Positions 45,276 to 56,250 of a DNA stretch of 64,000 nucleotides are shown here, piece after piece (the first letter of the stretch is position 1; the number at the start of each line of letters is the position of its first letter). The translations under genes and the position numbers were made by a program. Below the pieces are notes generated by a model that saw only the letters and a program-made list of their open reading frames with translations, was not told the origin of the DNA and ran no database searches. Origin of the DNA: Sepioteuthis lessoniana. Its lineage: Eukaryota; Mollusca; Cephalopoda; Myopsida; Loliginidae. The DNA is taken from NCBI GenBank assembly GCA_963585895.1, contig CAUZXS010005813.1, positions 52,501 to 116,500 on the forward strand, given 5' to 3'.

Positions 45276-45970
45276 CCAATACTAGTGTTGGACAATATCC
45301 TTTTTCTATCCACTAATCCTATGTTCTTGTTACAAACTGTCTCTCTCTGGTAAATACTCTTTCCTGTGAATATAACTCTATTTTCTCACATATCGTGGTT
45401 TGCCTTTTTATTACCACTACAAGCGTTCATTAACCAGAACACAACACTTAGAATAGATAGTTGAAGCTATTAGTGTTTAATAAGGATTATCTTTAGTTAC
45501 TTACAACGATATAACTGTGAGCAAACAAATGATACTTAATAAATGGAAATATTTACGCGAAACTGTATAATTATTGGTATTAAATAGGGAAATTTAAACC
45601 ATAAAAACACGTGCAAATTATTTGTTTTAGACAATATTTGATATTATGTTCGAATGATTCTTTAATTTTTCAATATTTTGGTTTGGGCCGTGTAATGTAC
45701 CTTTTGTGATTGGTAGTAGCATGGTAGTTGGTGCGCCGACACGTTGTGCTTTGCTTCACTCAACTAGCACGGTAAGTAAATTGAGGCACATGTGAGAGAC
45801 TAAGTAAAGCTAAGTAAATTCTACGAAATGTAGAAGAAATATGACAGGATGTGTAGTAGAAATGATTGATTGATTTTCGCGACATTTCATTTATTACATG
45901 TCCCGAGGTTATAGAAACGTATTCATTGTACTTCATACTAATATCCTTTTGGTGTAGTTGTTTCTGAAGA
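45276..45970. other. Stretch with HT-body-like remnants only
   Basis: 45440-45620 has CAACACTTAG, GTGAGCAAACAAATGATAC and similar HT body words. The remainder shows nothing. Confidence 0.35.
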
Positions 45971-45974
45971 GTCT

Positions 45975-46315
45975 TGGTTTGATTTGGTTTCTTTGTTTAA
46001 TGGCATATCAACCTTTGTAAGTTATTTTATGCCAAAGCCATTCTCCTAGAAGAACAGTAGTGGTACTATTTAACCCATAGCTGGGAGGATAAGGGTGTTC
46101 ATACCTTTCTCAAGGGTATTTGCCAAAGCCATTCTCCTAGAAGAACAGTAGTGGTACTATTTAACCCATAGCTGGGAGGATAAGCGGGGGCGGGTTCATA
46201 CCTTTCCCAATGGTATTTCGCCTGAAAGTGAATGTAATACCGCGACTGGAGCACGAACTCGCTTACTACGATTCCGTAGTTCTTCGCTTTAACCATTACA
46301 CCACGAGGACACCCA
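45975..46315 (-). mobile_element. SINE-C copy with duplicated 3' part
   Basis: The minus-strand head at 46235-46315 (GTGGTGTAATGGTTAAAGCG, box B-like GAGTTCGTGCTCC) is followed by TTCACTTTCAGGCGAAATAC and the body. A ~91-bp segment (TGCCAAAGCCATTCTCCTAG to GGGTATT) occurs twice in tandem (about 46030-46120 and 46121-46211). The 3' end is the hairpin tail (AATGGCATATCAACCTTTG, 46000-46030) shared with HT. Confidence 0.85.
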
Positions 46316-46384
46316 CTAAAGAGTTTTGTTTTGATTTGTGCATGATCCCATCGAATTGGCATAATCTTAAACCCAATCCATTTA

Positions 46385-46620
46385 ATGCTTAGATGGGACG
46401 CTACAGGTACTTCCAATCAAAGTCAGAGTCGATCAGGAAATAATGGCAATGAAGGGGTGCTCTACATAAAACTAGAGCCTCAGCATCAAATGATGTTTAG
46501 TGTCACCCCCACTACCACTAAACCCTCTTTTTAGTTTTGGGGGATGGTGTCAAGGAATACAGCCATTGTATGTTAAGCCCCACCAATGGGGTGGTTGAAA
46601 TAGTTAAGAATTTCAAAGTA
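46385..46620 (+). repeat. HT head fragment
   Basis: GGGACGCTACAGGTACTTCC, AGTCAGAGTCGATCAGGA, AATGGCAATGAAGGGGTG, CAGCATCAAATGATGTTTAG and CCCCACCAATGGGGTGG correspond to the HT head. No body or tail. Confidence 0.55.
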
Positions 46621-46630
46621 TTATTAGCAT

Positions 46631-46894
46631 CTAAGACCGGCTAATTTGCCTAGTGGGTAGAGTGTTCGCTAATGGTCCGGGAGACCTGGGTTCAATCCCA
46701 GGTCGCGTCATACCAAAGACTTTAAAAATGGTACTTGATACCTCCTTGCTTAACGCTCAGCAATATAAGGTACGTATCGATGGTAAAGTGGAGCAATCCA
46801 GGGAAAGGAGTAGCCCCCCTCCCCTACACCTTGGTGTAGTAGCTATTGAAAAGGGAGCCTTCTGGTAACCTTTGATTACGGTCGCCAACAACTT
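46631..46894 (+). mobile_element. SINE-B, full length with target-site duplication
   Basis: Best SINE-B copy. Box A-like TAGTGGGTAGAGTG (46651-46664) and box B GGGTTCAATCCC (46688-46699) at tRNA spacing; body with CTTGATACCTCCTTGCTTAA and TGGAGCAATCCAGGGAAAGG; end GGTCGCCAACAACT. The 10-bp duplication TTATTAGCAT flanks it (46621-46630 and 46895-46904). Pol III promoter boxes suggest origin from a tRNA; no protein coded. Confidence 0.9.
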
Positions 46895-46904
46895 TTATTA
46901 GCAT

Positions 46905-47590
46905 TCGATGAGAAAAATTTAAGGACCTTTAATTTTAATGCTGATTTTTATTCCCGCATCAAATTATGACAATCTTTCAAGTGGGAAAATGGACACACGA
47001 TTTGAATTTATGTCGATCTACAACGTCATTGGGATGAAAGGATTTTCCTTTTTTAAATGAATATTATTTTTGAATGGTAAACATTACTGTTGTTGTTTTT
47101 TGTGAATATATTTTTCTTCAAAAAACATTCCCTCTATATATGACTTAATTTCAAAATTAGATTCATGATAAAAAGACGTGGTAGAAATTTTATTCTGAAT
47201 TTCATTTTTTCCTTTTTGTAAAATTCCACACCAGAAACTGTTTAGACAAGAGAAAATATTACAGCAGTCACTTATTACATTATCTTTCACACAAAGTTAT
47301 ATCTTCTTTTCTTTTATCTAAAATTCAGCCAGTGTTGTGTGAAAATACAATCGATATAATAACCTTGCACAACCACCACCTCTCAATATATAAGATCGCT
47401 GGTATACTAAAGTGTACCCATTTCTTGGTATACAGGTTCTTACCGTTTGAAACATTATTATGTGTTGGGAAAAGTGGGCTTGTAAAATAAGCTTTCGAAT
47501 CAATGGTTCTTAAACTATACTCGAAAACTGATTGCTGATATTAATATAAAATCCGTAACTCTTACTGGTATTATTCCTTGTATTATTCTG
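46905..47590. other. AT-rich stretch
   Basis: No recognisable element. Confidence 0.35.
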
Positions 47591-47594
47591 TATA

Positions 47595-48063
47595 TATCAT
47601 CATCATCATCTTGTCATGCCTTCAGCATGGATATCCCTGACCCTCGCTCTCCACCTCTCCCTATCGTTCATCGCATCCGGCTGGACCTCAGGGCTGCACC
47701 CCGTATCCTCACAGAGCTGCTGTATGTAGGTTCGAGCTGGTCGCCTTGCTTTTGCTCGGCCATGTGAAGGGGTCCATTGAAGTACATCACTTATGAGCTC
47801 GTCCCTACTTCTCCAGCAGAATCCTGCATGTCTGGTTCGTCTAACTTGGATAGTTTTCGTGATGAGTGGTAGGTGGCTGTTCAGTTACTACTTTGTGGGG
47901 TGTTGCCTCCAGGACCTGTTCAATATTGCTCGCAGCATTCTTGTGTAGTTGCCGTTAAGCCTTTTCTCCAGCCGTTTAGTTAGCGTCCATGTAGTGCATC
48001 CATTTAGCAGTATCGACACGATTGCTGCCTGGAAGAAACTGCGTTTCGTTTTATCGGTCAGGT
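47595..48063 (-). mobile_element. RTE-like LINE copy R6
   Basis: Minus strand: DKTKRSFFQAAIVSILLNGC near 48060, TKRLEKRLNGNYTRMLRAIL, SDVLQWTPSHGRAKARRPAR, YIQQLCEDTGCSPEVQPDAM, then a short CAT tail at 47597-47610. Nearly open. 5' truncated. Confidence 0.85.
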
Positions 48064-48179
48064 ATAAAAGTGGAATTCTAAGAGCTATGCCGTGCGCAAC
48101 TGTAGAAAGACTTATACGTATACACTAAATTCCGTTAACTCTTTATTTCCTCAAATTCCCATTAAGGAAGGCATGAAAC

Positions 48180-48860
48180 CTTAAAATTTTATGGAGGAGG
48201 GGAAGGGAGCGTTCATGTGTTTTTATATATTCTAAGGGAACCTAGCTAGCCTCATTCGCCGACCCATTCAACAGTACACAATATAGACAGTCATCCATCA
48301 CCAATCACGCTGTAAACACCAAAATACCACATTTGCTCGGTGAAAAGACCTACTTAAAAACCCCGGATGAAATTAATGATTTTATTTACAATATATGTTT
48401 TATTTACAAAAATGTCTTATGATGTGGATGGGAGAAAAACCTCGAAATATACAAAAGACGAAACAAAAGAAAAAATTCCTCGTTTGGTTGAAATGCCACC
48501 CACCCACCCCCGTCTACGAAGTGGAGGCCGACTGTTTTCCGGTGTCTGAAAACATCGAAAACAAGCCAGATCTACCCTAAGTAGGAGAGGGTTCCTAACC
48601 TAATGGGGCAAAAAAGACAGGGTTGGGCACGGTATGGGCAGTTAATGGCAGGTAATATGAATTTTGTACACGTGAGATTCCACGATCTTCAGTAAAAGCG
48701 GACCGGGGTAAGGGTTGAGGCGCAAAAATAATAGGGATGGGGAAGACCTTGGAGACTAACAACTAGATGACGGGGACGATGACTCACAACATACCGCTAA
48801 CTAGGTTTCAAGGGAAAGAAACTGGAACTTACTTCTCGTCGGTTGAGGGATTTTGATTAT
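48180..48860 (-). mobile_element. LINE-A copy F, 3'UTR only
   Basis: Minus strand: CTACTTAAAAACCCCGGATG at 48350-48370 and GACTGTTTTCCGGTGTCTG (48530-48548) match the 3'UTRs of copies B and E. No coding part, so it is a very short 5'-truncated insertion. Confidence 0.75.
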
Positions 48861-48864
48861 GCTA

Positions 48865-49962
48865 AATATGATACTGTGAGCTAGAAAATGTCAGACAATG
48901 CGATACAATTTTTTAACTCCAAATAAAAAATGCAAATTATATAGTAAATTATTAATAACCCTGGGGAACATAGAATTTAGTGCCTGGAATAATCGACATC
49001 TTTTTAGGTAAATTTTAGTCGCTGATTCGAAATATGGCATCAGTATTTCTCTATCATCTCTAGTTACTTAGATATGATATACCCGTAATTTTTATGCATT
49101 GAACTAATCTGTTAAATGGATTGATGTATTTAAATCATTATCATTATTGCCTGTTTGTTTAATTAAACAGTTTCATATATGTCGAATTTATTTATTCATA
49201 GTCAAATTACATCATAGAACCAGATGATAGTGAAAAAAGCCAAGAAAGTTATCATTCATACATTGTCTATTTGCTCAGATAATTCACAAAAGCGGTGTGA
49301 CAATCACTTCTTGCGATGAGCCTCCTTATGACAATCATGTTAAATAGACGAACAGTAATCCACCATCATGTGAGTATCCCAATATCCACCGTGACTTTCT
49401 TCAATAGTTTTTTATACTTAGAGTTTTACAGTCGCAAATGCCAAATGGAAAAGCATGAACCATTTCTTTCCTTAGCTCGTACAGAAAATAAATTTGTGAA
49501 CAAATAAATAACACGGTTGAACAAATTTAAAAAAAGATTTTTGGTTGCTAAGATTTTTGACTTTATTCTGGTTACATTCCATCTATCGGATAAAAATAAA
49601 ACAATCATTTTTTTTCAGCTCTAGCTTTTGAAATAATGCACTTAGCGATAAATGTTCACTTAAAGTTATATTTTCAATTTGCAGGTTGGAACATGGTTTT
49701 CTCACGAAGATGTTTGAATCATCCAAATTCTTTTTATCACACTTGTGGAGGAGACACTTTCATGGAACAGAGAAAATCCATATCTGATATGTGAAAAAGA
49801 CATACTTAAGCTATTTTAGAATTAAACTCGGGGACCAAGATAAAACATGGATTCTATAAATTGTCCATAAAACTTGTGTTGCGTACCGTAATTAATTTTT
49901 CACTCATTTGTTTATTTTATGTACAAGCTAAGAAAAGAAGCTTCTTTCATGCCCTTCTATCT
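48865..49962. other. AT-rich stretch
   Basis: About 1.1 kb with no repeat family or coding signal recognised. Confidence 0.4.
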
Positions 49963-49978
49963 AGTATCTGTGACAGCT

Positions 49979-50187
49979 GTGATATAGCACTAATACCCTT
50001 GGGAAAGGTATGGATCCAATTATTCTCCCTCCAGCTATGGGTAAATAGTAGGGCAGACTAGGTTCTTCAGCCTTGGTGAGGCAACTAGTCTAGGAGAAGG
50101 AAAACTCTGAATTCAAACCTGTTAAACTCCGCTTAAGAATTGACCTTGTATCATATCCTGCCCAAGCGGAGGGGTTAGGTAAATAGG
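49979..50187 (+). mobile_element. SINE-A, 5' truncated, with target-site duplication
   Basis: It begins inside the body (ATAGCACTAATACCCTTGGG), lacking the tRNA-like head, and runs to AGCGGAGGGGTTAGGTAAAT. A perfect 16-bp duplication AGTATCTGTGACAGCT flanks it (49963-49978 and 50188-50203). Confidence 0.95.
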
Positions 50188-50204
50188 AGTATCTGTGACA
50201 GCTA

Positions 50205-50464
50205 AAAAAAAGTAAAATCAGCTACTACAAATGCTGATTTTCTGGGCAAACAGAAAGTTTGATTATTTTAGAATGTGGTATGTTGCCTATGGCCCGTTGA
50301 ATTCGCTTCTCTCACACATCAATACAGATGCATGTTTTTTTAGTACATAATTTTCTCTAGAGTAGTTCACTAACAGAAATGAAACAAAAATGATCAACTT
50401 CATTCAAAAAACATCAGAAAGTCTTAAGATTTAACTTTTAGATCGTTACTACGTCCGTGTCATC
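50205..50464. other. AT-rich filler
   Basis: Nothing recognised. Confidence 0.35.
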
Positions 50465-51600
50465 CATAGAAGGGATTTGCTTTGGTTTGGTTTTATAGCA
50501 TATCAACCATTGTGGGTTATTTAATGCTAAATCCTCTTCATATATATATATATTAAATATATATGATTTGGTTTTCTTTAGTTTTATGACATATCAATCA
50601 TTGTAGGTTATTTAATGTCAAATGTTGTTTATACTTACATATCAAATATATATGACTTGCTTTAGTTTGGTTTTATGGCATATCAACCATTGTTGGTTAT
50701 TTAATGACAAATCCATTTATACATATATACTAAACATTTATGATTTGGTTTGGTTTTATGGCATATCAACCATTGTTGGTTATCTAATGACAAATCCTAT
50801 TTATGCATATATATTGAATATATATAACTTGGTTTGATTGGGTTTTATGGCTTACCAACCATTGAAGATTACTTAATCCCAAATCTATTTTTATACAAGC
50901 AAGCAGTTATATTTCTTACAATTTAGTTTAGCATAAGTACACTGTAAATTTCAACATAGTTCTACTCCAAACAATTCAGTTTATCATAACTTCGAAGTTT
51001 ATCATAACTTCTATGGAGGTGCCCGTGATGTAATGGCTATCGTCGTAGGAAATGGACACGGCGACACGAGTTCAAATCCTGGACGAGACTGATTGCATTT
51101 CACATAGCACTAATACCCTTGGGAAAGGTATGAATTCAATTATTCTCCCTCCAACAATGGGTGAATAGTAGGACAGACTAGGTTCTTCAGCCTTGGTTAG
51201 GCAACTAGTCTAGGAGAAGGAAAACTCTAAATTCAAACATCCGCTTAAAAATTGACCTTGTGTCATATCCTGGCCGAGCGGAGGGGTTGGATAAATAGTA
51301 TCATAACTTCGCAGTTTAACTGTTAAAACAGTTCTATCTTAAATAAGTTTAGCATAAACACACGGCTTAGTTCTATTTGACCCATAGATAGAACCCTATC
51401 GGAAGCTCCAACTCTGCACCAATGAAGAGATACTCTGCGTTCCCCAAAGCTCCAGCATTACTGGAGCCTCACCATCAGATTGTTTGTGTCATAACCAGGA
51501 CAATCGTTGAGGGAGTCTTACCCCTCTGCAGAGATGTAGTTGGTGTATTCTACATCCCCAGCCAAATGGGCTAGTATAGAAGAGAGAAAATCAATCGCCT
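50465..51600 (+). repeat. HT copy 9 with five tandem hairpin tails
   Basis: Five successive tail modules start near 50478, 50568, 50652, 50742 and 50828 (spacing about 85-92 bp), each with a form of GGTTTTATGGCATATCAACC and GGTTATTTAATG.CAAATC, separated by ATATAT-rich spacers. Body units (AGTTCTACTCCAAACAATTC) follow, then the head at 51365-51600 (GACCCATAGATAGAACCCTA, CCCCTCTGCAGAGATGTAG, CCCCAGCCAAATGGGCTAG). A SINE-A is inserted at 51012-51298. Confidence 0.85.
51012..51298 (+). mobile_element. SINE-A, full length, inserted in HT
   Basis: Reference copy. Box A-like TGATGTAATGGCTATCGTC, box B GTTCAAATCC (51070-51079), a body of about 200 bp and end GCGGAGGGGTTGGATAAATA. The 12-bp duplication TATCATAACTTC flanks it (51000-51011 and 51299-51310). 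It may belong to the published Ceph-SINE group, but I cannot test that here. Confidence 0.95.
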
Positions 51601-51797
51601 ACTACAACATTCGGTTGCTGAGGGAAAAGCTAGCTTGCTACTAAGTCCACATCTTCCATTTGTATAGAAGCAAGAAGATCAAATAATCACCAACTCTGAG
51701 ATTCGGTCGGTGAGTGAACAGGACCTTATCTGACAAAACGTTTCAATTATCTCGATTAAAGCCAAATATCTACGTCTAAGTTTGTCTCCTCCCGATG

Positions 51798-52028
51798 TTA
51801 AAGAATTTTGACACATTCGCCTACGGCAAAGTCCAACCTCTCATTCCATGCACAATCCTTGCTCAGTATTGTAACGGCATTAATTAATTGAACAGCATAA
51901 CTGTAATTTCCTTTTCGTACACGTTGAATGGATTGCTTCAATGTGTAATGTAGAATTTGGATAAAGCTTTCCGGCCAATCCTTTCTCGTCTTAGTTAATT
52001 CTAAATTGTTTATAGAGAACACCACCAT
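51798..52028 (-). other. Small open frame of unknown status
   Basis: 76 codons with a fairly protein-like composition (DWPESFIQILHYTLKQSIQR, NAVTILSKDCAWNERLDFAV, GECVKIL). I do not recognise it. It could be an old exon or a mobile-element scrap; no splice sites or neighbours support a gene. Confidence 0.2.
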
Positions 52029-52126
52029 GAATCACACACATTTAATTGTTTAGCTTTAAGATATTTGCTTTAATGGCATATAAACGCTTTATCGTTATTT
52101 CATGCTAAATCTTGTTTATGCGCGCC

Positions 52127-52127
<1 letters not shown>

Positions 52128-52166
<39 letters not shown>

Positions 52167-52168
52167 TC

Positions 52169-52199
<31 letters not shown>

Positions 52200-52287
52200 C
52201 ATGTACAGTTTCTTTCTATCAGAACTCTTCCAGTGACCCTGTCGGCTGGGGCTGTAGTATACACCGACGGCATCTCTTCAGAGTGGT

Positions 52288-52320
<33 letters not shown>
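52128..52320. repeat. (CA)n and (TA)n arrays around an HT scrap
   Basis: (CA)n at about 52133-52165, (TA)n at 52168-52194 and 52288-52321. Between them, GTCGGCTGGGGCTGTAGTAT and GGCATCTCTTCAGAG match the HT head in minus orientation. Confidence 0.8.
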
Positions 52321-52322
<2 letters not shown>

Positions 52323-52369
52323 CAAATAATAGAATGGAATGTGACAATATGGAGAATTTTTTTAAAAAA

Positions 52370-53505
52370 GTAATCCAAAAGTGATGAATCTATTACGAAG
52401 GAAAGTCAACGTTAGAACGTTCTGGTTTTAATGAACCTTCTTAAGGACTTTAAGATAGTGAAACAAGTCTTGATTGTACGTGGTGCATTCAATAAGTTTC
52501 TAGACTTTTTTGTACAGGCATTTCAAATTGTCGTAGACTCTTGAAAATTCACTATGTTATTACTATACATCTTATGACATGACTGACCAATTTTTATGAT
52601 TTCAGGTTCAAATGAACAGCTACGGAAGCAATTGGAATACACCCTACTAAATCCTCATTGTCACAGCTGGTGAATTTCAAAAATGCAATCTGGACGTGAG
52701 GACACTTTAGAAGAATGATATGCAATAAAATTATGTTTTAAACTTGGGAAAATGCCACAGAAACGTATGGAATACTTCAGACTGCTTTTCGACCATGTTT
52801 CCTGAAATTGAGCATCTGTTTTTGAGTGGCATAAGAGATTCAAGGAAGCCAGGGAGTCTGTGAGGGATAATGAGAGGGGTAGGAGGAGTAAGGAAGTCAG
52901 TACACCAGAGTTAATTGACCAAAGGGTTAGGGTTAGGGTTACTATGTTGAGGTTTTAAGGGAGTTCAGGAAGAGATTCGATCGAAAGAGGCCAGCACTCT
53001 TCAAATAGGGTCTGTGGCATTTCCAGCAGGAAAATGCACCGGTCCACAACTCCATCCTTGTCACAGACTATTTGACCAAGAGGGGCATCAAGACAGTTGG
53101 TCACCCTCCCTATAGTCCAGATATCGCTCTCTGTTACTTTTGGTTATTCCCTAAGCTTTGACAATTGAGGAGATGAAAGAGGCTGTGACGAAGGTCATTG
53201 ACACGCTCACTCAAGAGGACTTCCATGGGCCTTCCAGAAGTTGTTGGGACGGTAGAACAAGTGCATTGCAGCCGGAGGAGATTACTTTGAAGGGGAATAG
53301 AGTTTCATGTGTGTACTATCAATAAAAGTGCCCACGCGAAAAAAGTCTGGAAACTTATTTAATGATCCTCGAATTTTATAAAACATCCATCGTTATTCTA
53401 TCAACACCTTTTCAACCATCTTAAAGTCTTGAAGAACACTCATTAAAACACAAACGTTTTCAAGTTGACATTCCTTCGTAATAAATTCATCACTTTTGGA
53501 TTATT
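52370..53505. mobile_element. Foldback (palindromic) element interrupted by a mariner
   Basis: TAATCCAAAAGTGATGAAT at about 52370-52389 and onward to 52475 is the reverse complement of 53399-53505 (about 80-90% identical over ~105 bp, including GACTTTAAGAT and the GAAGGAA.GTCAAC block). Removing the mariner leaves a ~240-bp near-palindrome, typical of a small foldback/MITE. Terminal duplication not resolved. Confidence 0.8.
52479..53371 (+). mobile_element. mariner element 3, internally deleted
   Basis: Starts after TA (52477-52478) with CGTGGTGCATTCAATAAG and ends CTTATTTAATGATCCTCG at 53371; the right TA is mutated to AA. Relics of the N-terminal domain (LSICFLSGIRDSR-like, broken) and the catalytic C-terminus (HNSILVTDYLTKRGIKTV, PPYSPDI-type) are present, with more frameshifts than copy 1. 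Same deletion junction (AGGGTTAGGGTTACTATGTT). Confidence 0.9.
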
Positions 53506-53509
53506 TGCT

Positions 53510-53516
<7 letters not shown>

Positions 53517-53570
<54 letters not shown>
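53517..53570. repeat. (TC)n array
   Basis: About 50 bp of TC, just outside the foldback element. Confidence 0.95.
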
Positions 53571-53572
<2 letters not shown>

Positions 53573-53759
53573 ATATATACGTTGTAAACCCATAATACAA
53601 CTACACGAGTACATATACAAATATACACTTATATGCGGAATCATCATTAACCGGTAATGAACGACTTCAATAACGAACGAATACACTTCTTTACAAAAAT
53701 ATAAATCTCTCACATTTTATTTTCGAAAGGGTGATGTTCTCTTGTGTGTGAGAGATGAG

Positions 53760-54102
53760 TGGAGACAGGGACCGACTGCTATGTTGACCCAAGTTCTTCT
53801 CTTGAACCTAGCAGCACTTCTTTTGCATCTTGGCTGTTTTCGATAAATCCAGGATACAGCACTCCACAAAACAGCAACTGCACGACCACTTGACCCCATC
53901 TCACAAACCACCCAAGTAAGACCAACTAAACATACTGGGCACTGGCACAGATGTTGGTATGAACTCATAAGGGGTGTTCTTATGGACCCTTACACATAGA
54001 GACGTCAATTTTCACAGATCAGCAAGGACTTACATCAGCTCTGGGCAGACATTGGATGCAGTCTAGAAGATCTGCCAAGAGCTATGGACGATAGGGACAG
54101 AT

Positions 54103-54148
<46 letters not shown>
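53760..54148 (+). mobile_element. RTE-like LINE copy R7, divergent, ending in (GA)n
   Basis: Eroded plus-strand coding of the RTE C-terminus: SSRYSTPQNSNC (NKSWRQHPTRHQLYG equivalent), a SDLRRTKHTGHWHR-like segment near 53930, THKGCSYGPLH, LGRHWMQSRRSARSYGR near 54060. The 3' end carries a (GA)n array (54108-54148) instead of (ATG)n. Confidence 0.6.
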
Positions 54149-54149
<1 letters not shown>

Positions 54150-54984
54150 CAGAGAACTCTCCAACATCAGCATAACTGATAATATATATTTCATATATAT
54201 TTTCGGTCATAACAGAAGTATTTATTCAAACATTGTTCTCATACGTTAAACCAAATGAAACCTAAAATCTAAACCCCCTGGACCAAAAGGTGTGGTTTAA
54301 AAGCATTTTCAAAGAGAGAAATACCACCCTTAGATTTTTCCTTTAAGATAATCCTGATGTTCTGATACATCTAAAACGAAAAGAAAATTGATATCACCCG
54401 ATATCCTTATCGTGCTCAAAGCCTACAAGACTTTTCCGATCTTTTTCTAGTAAAATTAATCGGGAAGATCTAATTTTTACAGAAATAAGATAAAATTTTA
54501 AACCGTTGGGTATTCCCTTACGTGCATATTTCAGAACCTTTGAATGGTGTTTTAGAACTCTTTATTAATCATAGAGATCAAATTGAGACTGAAAGGGAAT
54601 AAGGTTGGTTACCGTTGGTGCGGAAGTCTAATTAATCCAGAGGGATTAAAAGTAATTCTGATCCAAGAAAGAAATATCTAAAATGCCAAGCACTGACTTG
54701 GTGCTCACCCGAAGGTACACAGTAAATTTTCACTGACCTTTCATATCATAAAAGATAAACGTCAGTTCAATAAGCTTCTCCCCACACCCACAAAGAAAAA
54801 AAGTGAACCTAAAACAAAACATAAACATCCATCTTTTGGAAGAAAATCTTTCAAATATTTGTTGGAACAAATGTTTGGTTAACAAAATATTTCTTCGGGT
54901 ATTTTATCCTGGGCAATGCCTGTTACTTCTACCATTATATATATATATATATATATAGGTGTGTGTATCTGATGTAAGTTTGGA
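54149..54984. other. Stretch without recognisable feature
   Basis: Mixed composition, no coding signal. A short (TA)n tract at 54937-54958. Confidence 0.4.
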
Positions 54985-55215
54985 TTTTTGTTTTAATAGC
55001 ATATCAACCTTCGTGTGTTATTCAATGCCAAAGCTATTCTCTCAGAAGAACAGTAGTGGTACTATTTAACCCATAGTAAAGAGAATAAGGAAGTTCATGC
55101 CTTTCCCAATGATATTTGCCCAAAAGTGAAGGTAATAACGCCACTGGATTTCGAACTCGATTACTACGATTCTGCAGTCCATCGCTTTAACCATTACACC
55201 ACGAGGACAGTCCCT
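54985..55215 (-). mobile_element. SINE-C, near full length
   Basis: Minus strand: CTCGTGGTGTAATGGTTAAA (head), GAGTTCGAAATCC (box B-like, 55150-55163), TTACCTTCACTTTTGGGCAA, CAGTAGTGGTACTATTTAAC on the plus strand, then the hairpin tail AATAGCATATCAACCTTCG. Confidence 0.9.
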
Positions 55216-55225
55216 ATGTATCTCT

Positions 55226-55270
<45 letters not shown>

Positions 55271-55312
55271 GTGTATCTGCGTGTGTGTGTTGTGTATCTG
55301 CGTGTGTCTGTG
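55226..55312. repeat. (GT)n array
   Basis: GT dinucleotides with TGTATCTGC interruptions, adjacent to the SINE-C head. Confidence 0.95.
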
Positions 55313-55569
55313 AGTGTGAAATAAAAGTAGCGAGAAACACATTTTGAAACAAAACGAAATTATACAAGCCTTAGTGATAATTGATCTAGTAAAAATAAGT
55401 AAATAAATAAATAGGAAAGAATTCTGTGACTTAATATTGATTGCTTAGGTATCTTAGATTTCAATTTATTTTGGAAGAGAGATAATAACAACGTAAAAAC
55501 TTAACTTCGACTGGTCGCTTTTCCATTAGTCATCAAACTGGAAATTATTCGGTTACTTTTCACATTTTT

Positions 55570-56250
55570 CCCCCTTTTTTTTTTTTTTTTTTTACTCATT
55601 TCAACTTTTTCTTCAACACTTTCATGTCTTTTTATCATAGCTTTTTTTTATAACTTTCTTCCCGTCTTTCTTTTCACGTTAACTTTTTTTTTTTGCTTTG
55701 ATCTTTACCTAATAAATTACGTCTAATTTTATCTTTTTTAATATTTCTCATACTTCTTTTATTTAGTTCTTTTTTTTCCAGTATTTAATTTATCTGTCTT
55801 ATATTTGTTTGTTTGTTTTTTTCTCTCATTTTTCATTAAAACTTTTTTTTCTTTTATTTCGTCTTTGTCTTTCCGTTTATTCTTTATCATTTTAACTTTT
55901 CCGCCATTTCATTCTTTTCGTACATTCCTCTCATCAGTGTTTCTTATTTTATTTCATTTTCCTTTTTTTTTTTGTCTTATTTCAACAAAATTTAATTATT
56001 TCTCCATTTTCTTTCACTTACTTTTCCCTAGGTAGTTTCCTTCTTTCTTTCTTTCTTATTTTTCCTCTATTTACTAAATTTTCATTATCTCTCTTTTCCT
56101 CTTTTTGTTTTATCTTTTATCTTCCCTGTTTCTTTCTTTCTTTCTTTCTTTCTTTTGTTTGTTTGTTTGTTTCTTTCTTTCTTTCTTTCTTCGACTTTTT
56201 GTCTCATATTTATAATCTTGCCTTTTTTTGCCATTTGCTTCAATATTTTT
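55570..56250. repeat. T-rich/TTTC polypyrimidine DNA
   Basis: Poly-T at 55575-55593 and TTTC runs at 56041-56055 and 56130-56190 lead into the minisatellite. The stretch before it (55313-55569) has no recognised feature. Confidence 0.9.
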
